A stretch of DNA of 45,482 nucleotides from Geodermatophilus sp. YIM 151500 (GCF_025716945.1 NZ_JAOVZT010000001.1:333282-378763), one strand, 5' to 3'. Counted from the first letter of the stretch, positions 30,495 to 38,101 are shown. Made by a program: numbers and translations. Notes: a model not told the origin generated them from the letters alone.

Positions 30495-32048
30495 ATGCGT
30501 TCCCGTCGCGGCCTGGTGGCCGCCCTCTCCGGCGTGCTCCTGGCCGTGTCCGGCTGCGCCTCCTTCGCCGACACGGTCGCCTCCGAGGGGTCGGCACCCG
30601 CGGCGCCCTCGACGTCGGAGGCGCCGGCGCCGGAGATCGCCTGGACCGACTGCGACGCCGAGATCGGGGAGCTGCTCGCCGGCCGGCCGGGCGCCGACCG
30701 CGACCTGGCCTTCGAGTGCGGGCGCACCGAGGTGCCGATCACCTACGACGAGCCGGACGGCGCCACGCTGCCGCTGTTCCTGGTGCGGGCCCGGCTGGCC
30801 GCGCAGACCGACCGGATCGGCTCGCTGCTGGTCAACCCCGGTGGCCCCGGCGCCTCGGGCGCGGACGCGGCCATCGGCCTGGCGCTGACCCTGCCGGAGC
30901 AGGTGCTCGGCCGCTTCGACCTGGTCGGCTTCGACCCCCGCGGCGTGGGCCTGTCGACGCCGGTCGAGTGCATCCCCGACGAGCTCAAGGAGGAGCTCGT
31001 GGCCGCCGACCCGCGGCCGACCACGGCCGAGCAGCTCGACGCGACCTTCGCCCGGGCCGAGGAGGTCGCCGCCGGGTGCGAGGAGGAGTACGGCGACGCG
31101 CTCGGCGCCTTCAACACCGTCGACACCGCCCGCGACATGGACCGGCTGCGCGAGGCGCTGGGCGACGAGCAGCTGACCTACCTGGGCTACTCGTACGGCA
31201 CCACGCTCGGCTCCACCTACGCCGAGCTGTTCCCCGAGCAGGTCCGGGCGATGGTGCTGGACGCCGCCGTCGACCCCGACGCCGACCAGGTCGCCGACGC
31301 CGAGGCCCAGGCGCAGGGCTTCGAGGCCGCCTTCGACGCCTTCGCGGCCGGCTGCACCGGGCTGGTCTCCGGCTGCCCGCTGGGCGCCGATCCGCGCGCC
31401 TTCCTCGAGGAGCTGCTGGCCGCGACCGCCGCTTCGCCGATTCCGAGCCTGTCCCCGGAGGAGACGCGGCAGGGCACCGCGGGGGTCGTCATGACCGCGG
31501 TCGCCGCGGCGCTCTACGACGACGACGCCTGGCCGCAGCTGGCCCAGGCGCTCGTCTCCGCCCGCAACGGGGAGCCCGCCGGCATCTTCACGCTCGCCGA
31601 CAGCTACTCGGGCCGGTTGCCCGACGGGAGCTACACGAACCTTTTCGACGCCAACCGGGCGATCAACTGCGCCGACTCCGCCGAGGACGTCGACGAGGCG
31701 CAGGTGCGCGACCTGGTCGGCGCGTGGAACGCGCGGTACCCGCTGTTCGGCGCGTTCGCCGCGGCCGGCCTCTACGCCTGCACCCCGTGGGACGCGCCCA
31801 GCACGCCGCTGCCCGAGCGCGACGCGCAGGGCGCCGCGCCGATCCTGGTGATCGGGACCGAGGGCGACCCGGCGACCCCGCTCGCCGGTGCGGTCGACCT
31901 CGCCGGGGACCTCGAGTCCGGCGTCCTGGTCACCTGGCAGGGCGAGGGGCACACCGCCTACCCCAAGACCGACTGCGTCACCGCCGCGGTCAACGCCTAC
32001 CTGATCGAGGGAACGGCACCGGTGGACGGGCTGACCTGCCCCGCGTGA
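30495..32048 (+). CDS. Exported lipoprotein alpha/beta-hydrolase (S33/TAP-like peptidase)
   Basis: The 517-residue secreted hydrolase resembles Streptomyces tripeptidyl aminopeptidases. A signal peptide ends in a lipobox (LAVSGC), so it is anchored by a lipidated Cys near residue 19. The oxyanion region NPGGPGASG, nucleophile elbow GYSYGTTLG, acid-bearing IGTEGDPATPL and catalytic His in GEGHTAYP (TAP-like C-terminal domain) are intact. A TTG six bases upstream is in frame, but the ATG at 30495 gives a normal signal peptide. A -10-like TAGGCT at 30483-30488 suggests an almost leaderless message. It sits between the ligase and polymerase genes. Confidence 0.9.
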   Translation: MRSRRGLVAALSGVLLAVSGCASFADTVASEGSAPAAPSTSEAPAPEIAWTDCDAEIGELLAGRPGADRDLAFECGRTEVPITYDEPDGATLPLFLVRARLAAQTDRIGSLLVNPGGPGASGADAAIGLALTLPEQVLGRFDLVGFDPRGVGLSTPVECIPDELKEELVAADPRPTTAEQLDATFARAEEVAAGCEEEYGDALGAFNTVDTARDMDRLREALGDEQLTYLGYSYGTTLGSTYAELFPEQVRAMVLDAAVDPDADQVADAEAQAQGFEAAFDAFAAGCTGLVSGCPLGADPRAFLEELLAATAASPIPSLSPEETRQGTAGVVMTAVAAALYDDDAWPQLAQALVSARNGEPAGIFTLADSYSGRLPDGSYTNLFDANRAINCADSAEDVDEAQVRDLVGAWNARYPLFGAFAAAGLYACTPWDAPSTPLPERDAQGAAPILVIGTEGDPATPLAGAVDLAGDLESGVLVTWQGEGHTAYPKTDCVTAAVNAYLIEGTAPVDGLTCPA

Positions 32049-32097
32049 CACTCGGGCGCCCCCGGACCCGACGAGTGCCCCAGGACGGAGCGTGCGC

Positions 32098-33177
32098 ATG
32101 GCCGGCAGCAAGGACGCCAGCCGAGGTGCAGTGACCCTGGACGTCGACGGCATCGAGGTGCGGATCTCCAACCCGGAGAAGCCGTACTTCGCCGACCGCG
32201 GCCTCCGCAAGATCGACGTCGTCGAGTACTTCGTCGCCGTCGGCCCGGGCATCCTCGCCGCGCTGCGGGACCGGCCGACGACGCTGGAGCGCTGGCCGGG
32301 TGGCGTCTTCGAGGGCGCGCGGCTGTCGACCCGGATGGACAACACCGGTGACGCCTTCTACCAGAAGCGGGTGCCGAAGAACGCCCCGCCGTGGGTGCCG
32401 ACCGCGCACATCACCTTCCCCAGCGGGCGGACGGCGGACGAGATCGCCCCGGACTCGGTCGCGGTGGTGGCCTGGTGCGCGAACCTCGGCACGCTGACCT
32501 TCCACCCCTGGCCGGTCGACAAGACCGACGTCGAGTCGCCCAACCAGATCCGGATCGACCTCGACCCGCAGCCGGGCACCGACTTCGCCGACGCGGTGTG
32601 GGTGGCGCCGCACGTGCGCCAGCTGCTCGGCGAGTTCGGCATGCGGGGCTGGCCGAAGACCTCCGGCGGGCGCGGCGTGCACGTGTACGTGCCGATCCAG
32701 CCGCGGTGGACCTTCACCGAGGTGCGCCGGGCGGTCATCGCATTCGGCCGGGAGCTGGAGCGCCGGCTGCCCGACCGGGTGACCATGTCGTGGTGGAAGG
32801 AGGAGCGCGGCTCGAAGATCTTCCTCGACTACAACCAGATGGCCCGCGACCGCACCATCGCCTCGGCCTACTCCATCCGGCCCAAGCCGCACGCCCCGGT
32901 GTCGGCGCCCGTCGACTGGGACGAGCTGCCCGACGTGCACCCGACCGACTTCGACGTCAGGACCATGCCCGCGCGCTTCCGCGAGGTCGGTGACAAGCAC
33001 GCCGACCTGGCCGAGCACGCCTTCGGCATCGAGCCGCTGCTGGAGCTCGCCGATCGCCAGGCCGTGGACGACGGCATGGGCGACCTGCCCTATCCGCCCG
33101 ACTACCCGAAGATGCCGGGCGAGCCGATGCGGGTGCAGCCGAGCCGGGCCAGGCGTCCTGCCAGCGGAGACACCTGA
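32098..33177 (+). CDS. LigD-type DNA primase-polymerase (stand-alone)
   Basis: The 359-residue archaeo-eukaryotic primase-type polymerase corresponds to the LigD polymerase domain (PolD1-like), which fills and extends ends in break or gap repair. Motifs include ISNPEKPYF, TTLERWPGGV, YQKRVPKNAPPW, the metal pair in RIDLDPQPGT, the substrate loop TSGGRGVHVYVPI, and FLDYNQMARDRTIASAYSIRP. A GTG at 32092 is in frame, but GGAG at 32086-32089 is well spaced for the ATG at 32098. No Ku gene is in the window. The last 24 codons recur as a decayed copy at 38013. Confidence 0.93.
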   Translation: MAGSKDASRGAVTLDVDGIEVRISNPEKPYFADRGLRKIDVVEYFVAVGPGILAALRDRPTTLERWPGGVFEGARLSTRMDNTGDAFYQKRVPKNAPPWVPTAHITFPSGRTADEIAPDSVAVVAWCANLGTLTFHPWPVDKTDVESPNQIRIDLDPQPGTDFADAVWVAPHVRQLLGEFGMRGWPKTSGGRGVHVYVPIQPRWTFTEVRRAVIAFGRELERRLPDRVTMSWWKEERGSKIFLDYNQMARDRTIASAYSIRPKPHAPVSAPVDWDELPDVHPTDFDVRTMPARFREVGDKHADLAEHAFGIEPLLELADRQAVDDGMGDLPYPPDYPKMPGEPMRVQPSRARRPASGDT

Positions 33178-33278
33178 GCTCTCGACCCACCCGAACTCGC
33201 ACCGTGCCGGTCACGGGCGAACCGCGCGGTGAGTGCTCGGCACGAGCGGTTCCTGGCACGCGCGATCGGCAGGTGGGG

Positions 33279-34544
33279 TCAGACGGTCCACGATCGAGTC
33301 GACCGGCCTGTCAGCTGACCGCGACCCGGTGGCCGCTCAGCTGCCGCCAGGATGCGTTCGACGTTGTCCGGCGCGAAGAAGGCCGCCGGTGACTCGACCC
33401 CGGCGTTGACCCGCGCGAACTGGTCGGTCGCCTCCTGGTTGCCGTGGACGGCGGCGAGCAGGCGCCGGAGCTCGGGCGGCGGCGATTCCAGGGCCGCGAG
33501 CTCCAGGGTGAACTCGTACATCGGGAGGACACGTTCATCCCGTCTGGCCTGGTACTCGCCCAGGGCGGCGTCGAACGGACGCTCCCCGGAGAAGGTCTCG
33601 TGCAACGCGGTGGCGCACAGCTCCGCGTCCTGGAAGGCGTCCTGGATGCCCTGCGCCGTCACGAAGTCCTTGTTGTGTCCGGCGTCCCCCACCAGGACCC
33701 AGCCCGGTCCGTAGGGCGTGCGCAGGTAGTTGGGCACGACGGCACCGACGAGGCGGGCCTCGCGGGTGGCCGCTCGGAGCCGCCCGGCGAACCGTGGAGC
33801 CAGTTCGAGCGTCTGCAGGTAGTTCCCCTCGAGGTCCTTCTTGTTGGCCACGAACTCCCGGTACGGCCACCCGGCGATGACCAGCGTCAGGTCGTCGTTG
33901 GTCGGCCATGCGGCGAAAGCACGATCCGGACGGTCGTACGCCTCCCACCGGCCGCCCATCGGCAGGCCGCTCCAGTAGGCGTAGTAGCCGCACAGCAGCG
34001 GCGGGTGCTCGTGGTACTGCTCCGGTCGGAGGAGGCGCGCCACGAGGGAGTGCAGGCCGTCCGCGCCGACGACCACGCGGGAGTGCTCGTCCACGGTGCG
34101 GCGATCGTCCTTGCCATGGCCGCGGATCCCGACGACCGCGCCGTCCTCGGTGATCAGCTCCTCGACCGTGAAGCCCTCCCGGATCTCGGCGCCCGACTCG
34201 GCCGCCGCATCGACCAGCAGCGCGTCCAGCACCGTCCGCCGCGGGGCGTACGCGACGGGGAACTCCGGGGCTGCCGGTGAACCGGCGAGGGTGAAGGGCC
34301 CGAAGTCGAATGCGTACGTGTCGATCGGCGGACATCCCGTGGCGAGGACGCGGTCGAGGAGGCCCCAGCGCTGCAGCGCCGCCATCCCCGGGGGATGGAT
34401 CAGGTGGGTGGAGATCGTGTCGCTGGGGAAGGTCGAACGGTCGACGACCAGAACCCGGTAGCCGTAGCCGGCCAACAGCATCGCGGTGGAGGACCCGGCA
34501 CACCGCGCGCCGACGACGATGGCGTCGTAGTGGTCCTCGTGCAT
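33279..34544 (-). CDS. FAD-dependent monooxygenase/oxidoreductase
   Basis: The 421-residue flavoprotein is of the UbiH/PHBH-like (FAD_binding_3) group. A dinucleotide-binding fold opens it (AIVVGARCAGSSTAMLLAG). STFPSDTISTHLIHPPG and AALQRWGLLDRVLATGCPPID follow, typical of an actinobacterial subgroup, and the FAD-contacting GD motif GWVLVGDAGHNKDFVTAQGIQDAF is present. The ATG at 34544 (MHEDHYDAIVVG) fits the family start; a longer frame to 34772 adds an unlikely Pro/Thr-rich leader. No clear ribosome site precedes it. Substrate is unknown. It may be read with the MerR/Cys-peptide genes upstream, 238 bp away. Confidence 0.88.
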   Translation of the reverse strand: MHEDHYDAIVVGARCAGSSTAMLLAGYGYRVLVVDRSTFPSDTISTHLIHPPGMAALQRWGLLDRVLATGCPPIDTYAFDFGPFTLAGSPAAPEFPVAYAPRRTVLDALLVDAAAESGAEIREGFTVEELITEDGAVVGIRGHGKDDRRTVDEHSRVVVGADGLHSLVARLLRPEQYHEHPPLLCGYYAYWSGLPMGGRWEAYDRPDRAFAAWPTNDDLTLVIAGWPYREFVANKKDLEGNYLQTLELAPRFAGRLRAATREARLVGAVVPNYLRTPYGPGWVLVGDAGHNKDFVTAQGIQDAFQDAELCATALHETFSGERPFDAALGEYQARRDERVLPMYEFTLELAALESPPPELRRLLAAVHGNQEATDQFARVNAGVESPAAFFAPDNVERILAAAERPPGRGQLTGRSTRSWTV

Positions 34545-34782
34545 GGCGCACCGCCCAGGCGGTAGAGCTGGGACTTGCGGGCGACGCGGATCCCCAGCGC
34601 GTGTGGAGGTGGAGCGTCCCTGCGGAGCCGTCGTCGTGGCGGCGCCTGGCAGGACGCAGACCTGCGACCTCGGGACCATCCAGGATGACCGGGAGTTCGG
34701 TGGTGGCAGCGAGGGCGCATCGTGATCGGTCGTCCGGACGGGTACCGGCCCGGGTCCGGCACCCGCCGTCACGTACCGGCGC

Positions 34783-34848
34783 TCATCCGCAGTCGCAGTC
34801 GCACGACTCGTCGTAGTCGGGGTCGCAGACGCAGGTCAGCAGGAACAT
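34783..34848 (-). CDS. Cys/Asp-rich 21-residue metallothionein-like microprotein
   Basis: The ATG at 34848 lies six bases after a perfect GGAGGTGA and opens a 21-codon frame ending at 34783. It overlaps the last 13 bases of the merR-like gene in another frame. Five of 21 residues are Cys (6, 8, 16, 18, 20) in a CxC-x7-CxCxC pattern, interleaved with five Asp and one Glu (for example CDCDC). There is no membrane segment and no recognised family. The composition and coupling to a metal-type MerR regulator suggest a metal-binding or sensing peptide. This is inference: a frame of this size can arise by chance, but the ribosome site is the best in the neighbourhood. Confidence 0.6.
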   Translation of the reverse strand: MFLLTCVCDPDYDESCDCDCG

Positions 34849-35276
34849 GTGGGGTCACCTCCCTCCGTCGACGGGCACCAGGTGCCGGGGCTCGGCGGAG
34901 GGCACTCGCTCACCGGCAACGCGGCGGCCATCGCGGCCATCTCCGCTCGAAGTGCGGTCAGCCGTGCGATCTCTGCGTCCACCTCCGCGAGCCGGCGCCG
35001 GAGGAGCTGCTCGGCGGGTTCGCAGGGGCAAACCCCCGTGTCCCGGACCGCCAGCAGGTGCCGGATGTCCACGAGGCGCAGACCGAGTCGCTGCGCACCC
35101 CGGATGAACCGGAGGCGGTCGACGGCGGCGGCCTCGTAGGCCCGGTAGCCGCCCGGAGTGCGGCGCGGGGGCGGCAGGAGCCCCACCCGCTCGTAATAGC
35201 GGATGGTGTCGGGCCGCACCCCGACGGCCGTCGCCAGGTCCGACACGCGCAGCGCCTGCACAGCGGTGGGAGACAC
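34836..35276 (-). CDS. MerR-family, heavy-metal-type transcriptional regulator
   Basis: The 146-residue regulator has an N-terminal winged helix (LRVSDLATAVGVRPDTIRYY then ERVGLLPPPRR) and the second helical pair (YRAYEAAAVDRLRFI). A dimerisation coiled coil (AEQLLRRRLAEVDAEIARL) follows. Cys residues fall where metal-type MerR proteins bind ligand: GVCPC just before the coiled coil, and Cys residues in the tail (SECPPP, TWCPS and a terminal TCSC). The GTG at 35276 (MSPTAVQALRV) sits almost at the predicted transcription start of its own MerR-type promoter, so the message is probably leaderless. The metal cannot be named. The next gene overlaps its end. Confidence 0.9.
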   Translation of the reverse strand: MSPTAVQALRVSDLATAVGVRPDTIRYYERVGLLPPPRRTPGGYRAYEAAAVDRLRFIRGAQRLGLRLVDIRHLLAVRDTGVCPCEPAEQLLRRRLAEVDAEIARLTALRAEMAAMAAALPVSECPPPSPGTWCPSTEGGDPTCSC

Positions 35277-35283
35277 GGCGCGG

Positions 35284-35319
35284 ACGCTAGACCTTGGAGC
35301 GGGCTCCAAGGTCAAGCTC
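35284..35319 (-). promoter_or_regulatory. MerR-type promoter/operator of the regulator
   Basis: Perfect 11-bp arms GACCTTGGAGC (35290-35300) and GCTCCAAGGTC (35303-35313) flank GG. On the minus strand TTGACC (-35) and TAGCGT (-10, 35289-35284) bracket this dyad with a 20-bp spacer. That over-long spacer is the hallmark of promoters untwisted by MerR activators. RNA would start at or next to the GTG at 35276. No divergent gene is present, so the regulator and the microprotein gene are the evident targets. Confidence 0.85.
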
Positions 35320-35468
35320 GGGCCGGCTCGGCGCACCCTCCGGGTGGGAGACGGCACGAGGCGGAACTCCGCCCTTCGCCCCACGAAGGGCATCGCGATC
35401 CAGCGGTGCCCACCGGCGAGCTGCCGGACGCAACCGGGACCCGCGTTCCGTCGATCGGCCTGCGGGGA

Positions 35469-35540
35469 AGCGGGCGCCGACCCCGCAGGCGGTGCTCAGG
35501 ACGGCTGTGGAGAGTGACCCTGACCGCGCGACGGGGTCGG
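35469..35540. repeat. Copy 1 of a 72-bp duplicated segment (vapC 3' end)
   Basis: By eye this matches 38102-38173 at about 62 of 72 positions, with the first 20 bases identical (AGCGGGCGCCGACCCCGCAG). It spans the last 14 codons of the VapC gene plus 27 bp beyond its stop. Confidence 0.85.
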
Positions 35541-35966
35541 AGCCGTCCTCGGTGCGAGCCGGAATCCCGTCGCCTCGGCTCCTGAGCGCAGCCGCTGGTC
35601 CCAGGCTGCGAACAGGAGCTCGTCGATGCCGACGGCGAGTGCGCTGGCCAGGTGGACTGCGTCGCCTCCGCGCAAGGCGTGCTCGCCGGCCAGCCGGCCC
35701 GCGCGGGCGGCGACCTCCTCGGTGAGCTCCACGGCCCGGGTGGCCGCCCAGTACTCCTCCCAGGCCGCCTCGGCCTGCCGTTGCGCGTCCGCCTCCAGTC
35801 GGTGGTCCCGGCCGGCGGCGGCCAGCGCGGCACGCACCTCCGGATAGGCCAGCCGGCTGGAGACCGCCGCGTCGCAACCGTCCCACAACGCCGCCGCGAG
35901 GTCGCTGGAGTCCTCCTCCACCACGAGCTTGACGAAGGCACTGGAGTCGAAATAGACGATCGCCAC
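35496..35966 (-). CDS. VapC-like PIN-domain ribonuclease toxin
   Basis: The 156-residue PIN-domain toxin is of the type II VapC class, probably an RNase. The acidic active-site set is intact: Asp7 in VYFDSSAFVKL, Glu43 in YPEVRAAL, Asp102 in GGDAVHLASAL and Asp123 in AAWDQRL. The GTG at 35966 lies nine bases after the antitoxin stop, so the pair is one operon. The natural fold ends near GFRLAP (about 139). The Pro/Ser-rich tail beyond it and the stop codon lie in a segment duplicated at 38102. Confidence 0.92.
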   Translation of the reverse strand: MAIVYFDSSAFVKLVVEEDSSDLAAALWDGCDAAVSSRLAYPEVRAALAAAGRDHRLEADAQRQAEAAWEEYWAATRAVELTEEVAARAGRLAGEHALRGGDAVHLASALAVGIDELLFAAWDQRLRSGAEATGFRLAPRTAPTPSRGQGHSPQPS

Positions 35967-35975
35967 CGGGCCGCG

Positions 35976-36239
35976 TCACCGGCGCTGTTCGCCGACCAGC
36001 TCGGACACCGGCCGATCGGCGCGCGCTCGCGGTGCTCCACTGGCGGTGGGTCGTGCCGTGCGCCGCGGTCGACCGAGCACCCCTTCGCGGGTCAGCCGCT
36101 CCAGCAGCGGGGTCGAGTCCACCGCTATCAGGCGGGCCACCGGCGTTCCCCGATCGGTCACCACGACCTCTTCACCACGGCGGACCCGGTCGATCCAGTC
36201 CGCGAGCTCGGCCCGCAACGTGCTCACCGGGACGTCCAC
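35976..36239 (-). CDS. Phd/YefM-family antitoxin
   Basis: The 87-residue antitoxin pairs with the VapC-like toxin just downstream. The N-terminal DNA-binding half (VPVSTLRAELADWIDRVRRG then EEVVVTDRGTPVARLIAVD) is typical of Phd/YefM, and the Arg/Pro-rich C-terminal half should wrap the toxin. The GTG at 36239 matches the family start; a GTG at 36278 would add 13 residues encoded within the operator. The message may be leaderless, since a -10-like TACATT lies 6 bp upstream. It probably autoregulates through the inverted repeat at 36248-36277. Confidence 0.9.
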   Translation of the reverse strand: MDVPVSTLRAELADWIDRVRRGEEVVVTDRGTPVARLIAVDSTPLLERLTREGVLGRPRRTARPTASGAPRARADRPVSELVGEQRR

Positions 36240-36247
36240 GCCGGAAA

Positions 36248-36277
36248 TGTACAACAGCAACCGTCCAGAGTTGTACA
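36248..36277 (-). promoter_or_regulatory. Inverted-repeat operator of the antitoxin-toxin operon
   Basis: TGTACAAC (36248-36255) and GTTGTACA (36270-36277) are perfect inverted arms with a 14-bp spacer, immediately upstream of the antitoxin start. Each arm contains the self-complementary TGTACA. Position and symmetry fit autoregulation by a Phd-type dimer pair. Confidence 0.7.
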
Positions 36278-36563
36278 CGAGTTGATCGCCGGGGGGTGCA
36301 GAGCGGCCCGCATGACCCGCCTCCGCACCGATCCGCCCCGACGACCTGTCCAGCGATGCCGTCGGATGCGCGGCCGTGGTGATGACCGCCTCGGGGTCCT
36401 TGCACCAGGTGAGGGGAAGATGGCATTCGTTCCTGCTTCCGACGCAGGGGCGTCCTTCCCGGATACGGGTGGAGGCGCTGAGACATGAGCCAAGCGGTTG
36501 TGTTCGGGTGCGAGGAGGCGCAACGGTTACTCGCCACGCCTACGGACGGCCCGAGGAGGCACC

Positions 36564-36863
36564 ATGTCCAGCATCCGTCGTCAGATGACCGGCCCCACCG
36601 CCACGAAGGCGAGCGTCACCGGCGCGCTGGCTGTCGGTGCCCGCGTTCTCGGGCCGTCGGCGATGGGTCCGCTCGCTCTCGCCGTCACCGCGGTCGGCGC
36701 GATGGCCGTCGGCCGGCTCGCCATCGCCGACGCCGTGATCCGGAGATTGCGCGCCGAGGAGATCGAGATCCGCTCGCTGAAGGTACGCGAGCTGGAAGTG
36801 GCCGGCCAGCGCTGGACCGGCTCCACCATCCCGTCGAGCCCGACGGCCGCTCAGCAGACGTAG
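36564..36863 (+). CDS. Small Gly/Ala-rich hydrophobic protein with beta-repeat tail
   Basis: The 99-residue product begins at the ATG at 36564 after GAGGAGG. Its middle is a hydrophobic, Gly-spaced run (ALAVGARVLGPSAMGPLALA, then VTAVGAMAVGRLAIADAV) that may cross or lie on the membrane. A regular alternating segment follows (IRRLRAEEIEIRSLKVRELE) and looks like short beta-helix rungs. Similar uncharacterised proteins with AVG/AIG repeats then RxxIxxLxV rungs occur in many bacteria. No function is assigned. The neighbours are a toxin-antitoxin pair and degenerate DNA. Confidence 0.7.
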   Translation: MSSIRRQMTGPTATKASVTGALAVGARVLGPSAMGPLALAVTAVGAMAVGRLAIADAVIRRLRAEEIEIRSLKVRELEVAGQRWTGSTIPSSPTAAQQT

Positions 36864-37216
36864 CGGGTCGGATCACCCGACGATCGAGGGCGATCTCCTC
36901 GAGGTCGTCGATGCTGTCGCTGAGGTGACGCACCGACCGGATGCCGACCGCGGGTCGCTGGTGACGTCCGTGCCGGTGTGCCGCACCGCCGTGCGTGACG
37001 TGGGGAACCGGCGGGTGTCACGGAGCTCGGCCCCTCCGCAGGACGTGCGGTGACCGTCATCCAACACCTCGTCCGAGGACCACGGTCAGGGCTGCCCCTC
37101 CAGGGCCGGGGCAGGGGTCAGTCCTCCACGGCGGTCATCGAGGTGCTCCGCCGAGGCCACCGCCGTGCAGCTCCACGCAGGTCCGGGATCGGAGGGAGCC
37201 GCAGGGATCCGGCGCC
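36864..37216. other. Gene-free stretch of degenerate DNA
   Basis: No start/ribosome-site combination or recognisable family is visible on either strand. An open frame from about 36873 to 37053 on the plus strand reads smoothly (for example EGDLLEVVDAVAEVTHRPDA) but has no start codon. It may be another decayed gene piece that I cannot name. Confidence 0.5.
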
Positions 37217-37640
37217 GTCTCGGTCGACTCCGCCTCGACCCCTCTCGCCGTCGTGCCCGCCCTCGATCGTCGGCAGTTGCGGCAAGATCCCCGGTCACTG
37301 GCGTTCGAGGGCGCCGAGCGGGCGTTCCAGCTGCTCGACGAGGTGGTCCGCGAGGCGCGGCGCAAGGGTGCGACCGTGCGGTGCAGCGCCAGCACGCCGT
37401 AGCTGAACACCATCCCGCCAGACCGGGAGGCCCCGCACCCCGGCGACCGCGCGATCGAGCACAGGATCCGCTCGTCCATCCGCGGGAACGCCCTGGCCAT
37501 CGTCCTGCGGAGCAACAAGGATCCCTCCGAGCTCGGCGGCCACATCGCGAGCCTCCAGTCGGCGGCAACGCTCTACGACGTCGGCTTCCAGCACTTCCTC
37601 CACGCGCCGACCGACACCCACGACGGCGCCCACCGGATGC
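37217..37640 (+). pseudogene. Fragment of pyruvate dehydrogenase E1 (AceE-like), nonsense-broken
   Basis: One frame translates to the N-terminal E1 region. First comes AERAFQLLDEVVREARRKGA, then STP-stop-LNTIPPDRE, HRIRSSIRGNALAIVLRSNK, ELGGHIASLQSAATLYDVGF and QHFLHAPTDTHDGA. Homodimeric AceE proteins read TP(Y/D)(I/V)NTIP, the RxIRWNAxxxVLR helix and LGGHxASFxSxATxYDVxFxHFxxA at these points. The stop TAG at 37400-37402 replaces the aromatic codon (TAC to TAG is one base). After about 37640 similarity ends. Only about 140 of the usual 800-900 residues remain, so it cannot be functional. Confidence 0.85.
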
Positions 37641-38012
37641 CGATTGCCTCCACGACGCTGCCAGCGCTGCACCGGAGGAGCAACGGGCCTCCCACTCCCC
37701 CGGGCGGCTGCCGGCCCGGCGCTGCGCGAGGAGCGGCGCGAGCGCCAGCGGGTGGTCGTCTGTCTGACGCAATCGTGCCGCTTCTGCCCACGGGTCGAGG
37801 TGCCCCGTTGCCTCTCCCCCGTCGGCGCAGGTGTTCGCCTCGTCGAGCGTCGTGCCGCAGACAGCGGGGATGCCGCGGCGGTGGCCGTAGTGCCACGGTC
37901 AGTGGCTCCATGAGCGGGGATGCGGGGCGGTGAACTCGCCCCACGACCCACCGACCGACGCTTACGAGCCACAGGCGGTTTCGCCGCCGTGAACAGCGCT
38001 TCCGGTGAGCGC
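37641..38012. other. Stretch with no supported gene
   Basis: Nothing recognisable continues the E1 fragment beyond 37640 on either strand. Frames are broken or have the Arg/Pro-rich composition of chance GC frames. It separates the E1 fragment from the polymerase-gene fragment. Confidence 0.5.
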
Positions 38013-38087
38013 TACCCGCAGATGCCGGGCGAGCCGACGCGGGTGCGACCCAGCCGCGCCAGGCGCCCCACCGGCGAGAACGCCTGA
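38013..38087 (+). pseudogene. Relic of the 3' end of the LigD-type polymerase gene
   Basis: The last 24 codons plus stop of the gene at 32098-33177 recur here in frame, with 61 of 75 bases identical by hand count. The relic reads YPQMPGEPTRVRPSRARRP where the intact gene reads YPKMPGEPMRVQPSRARRP, and both stop at the same codon. Nothing upstream matches the rest of the gene. Confidence 0.85.
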
Positions 38088-38101
38088 TCCGACCCGCCGC
38101 G

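Noticed and set aside
34545-34782. N-terminal extension or separate gene before the FAD monooxygenase
   Set aside because: The open stretch is Pro/Thr-rich with no ribosome site, and family members begin at the MHEDHYDAIVVG position.
37644-37913. A Cys-containing frame (CLTQSCRFCPRVEVPR) after the E1 fragment
   Set aside because: It has no ribosome site or family pattern and lies in decayed DNA. The CxxxCxxC look alone is too little.
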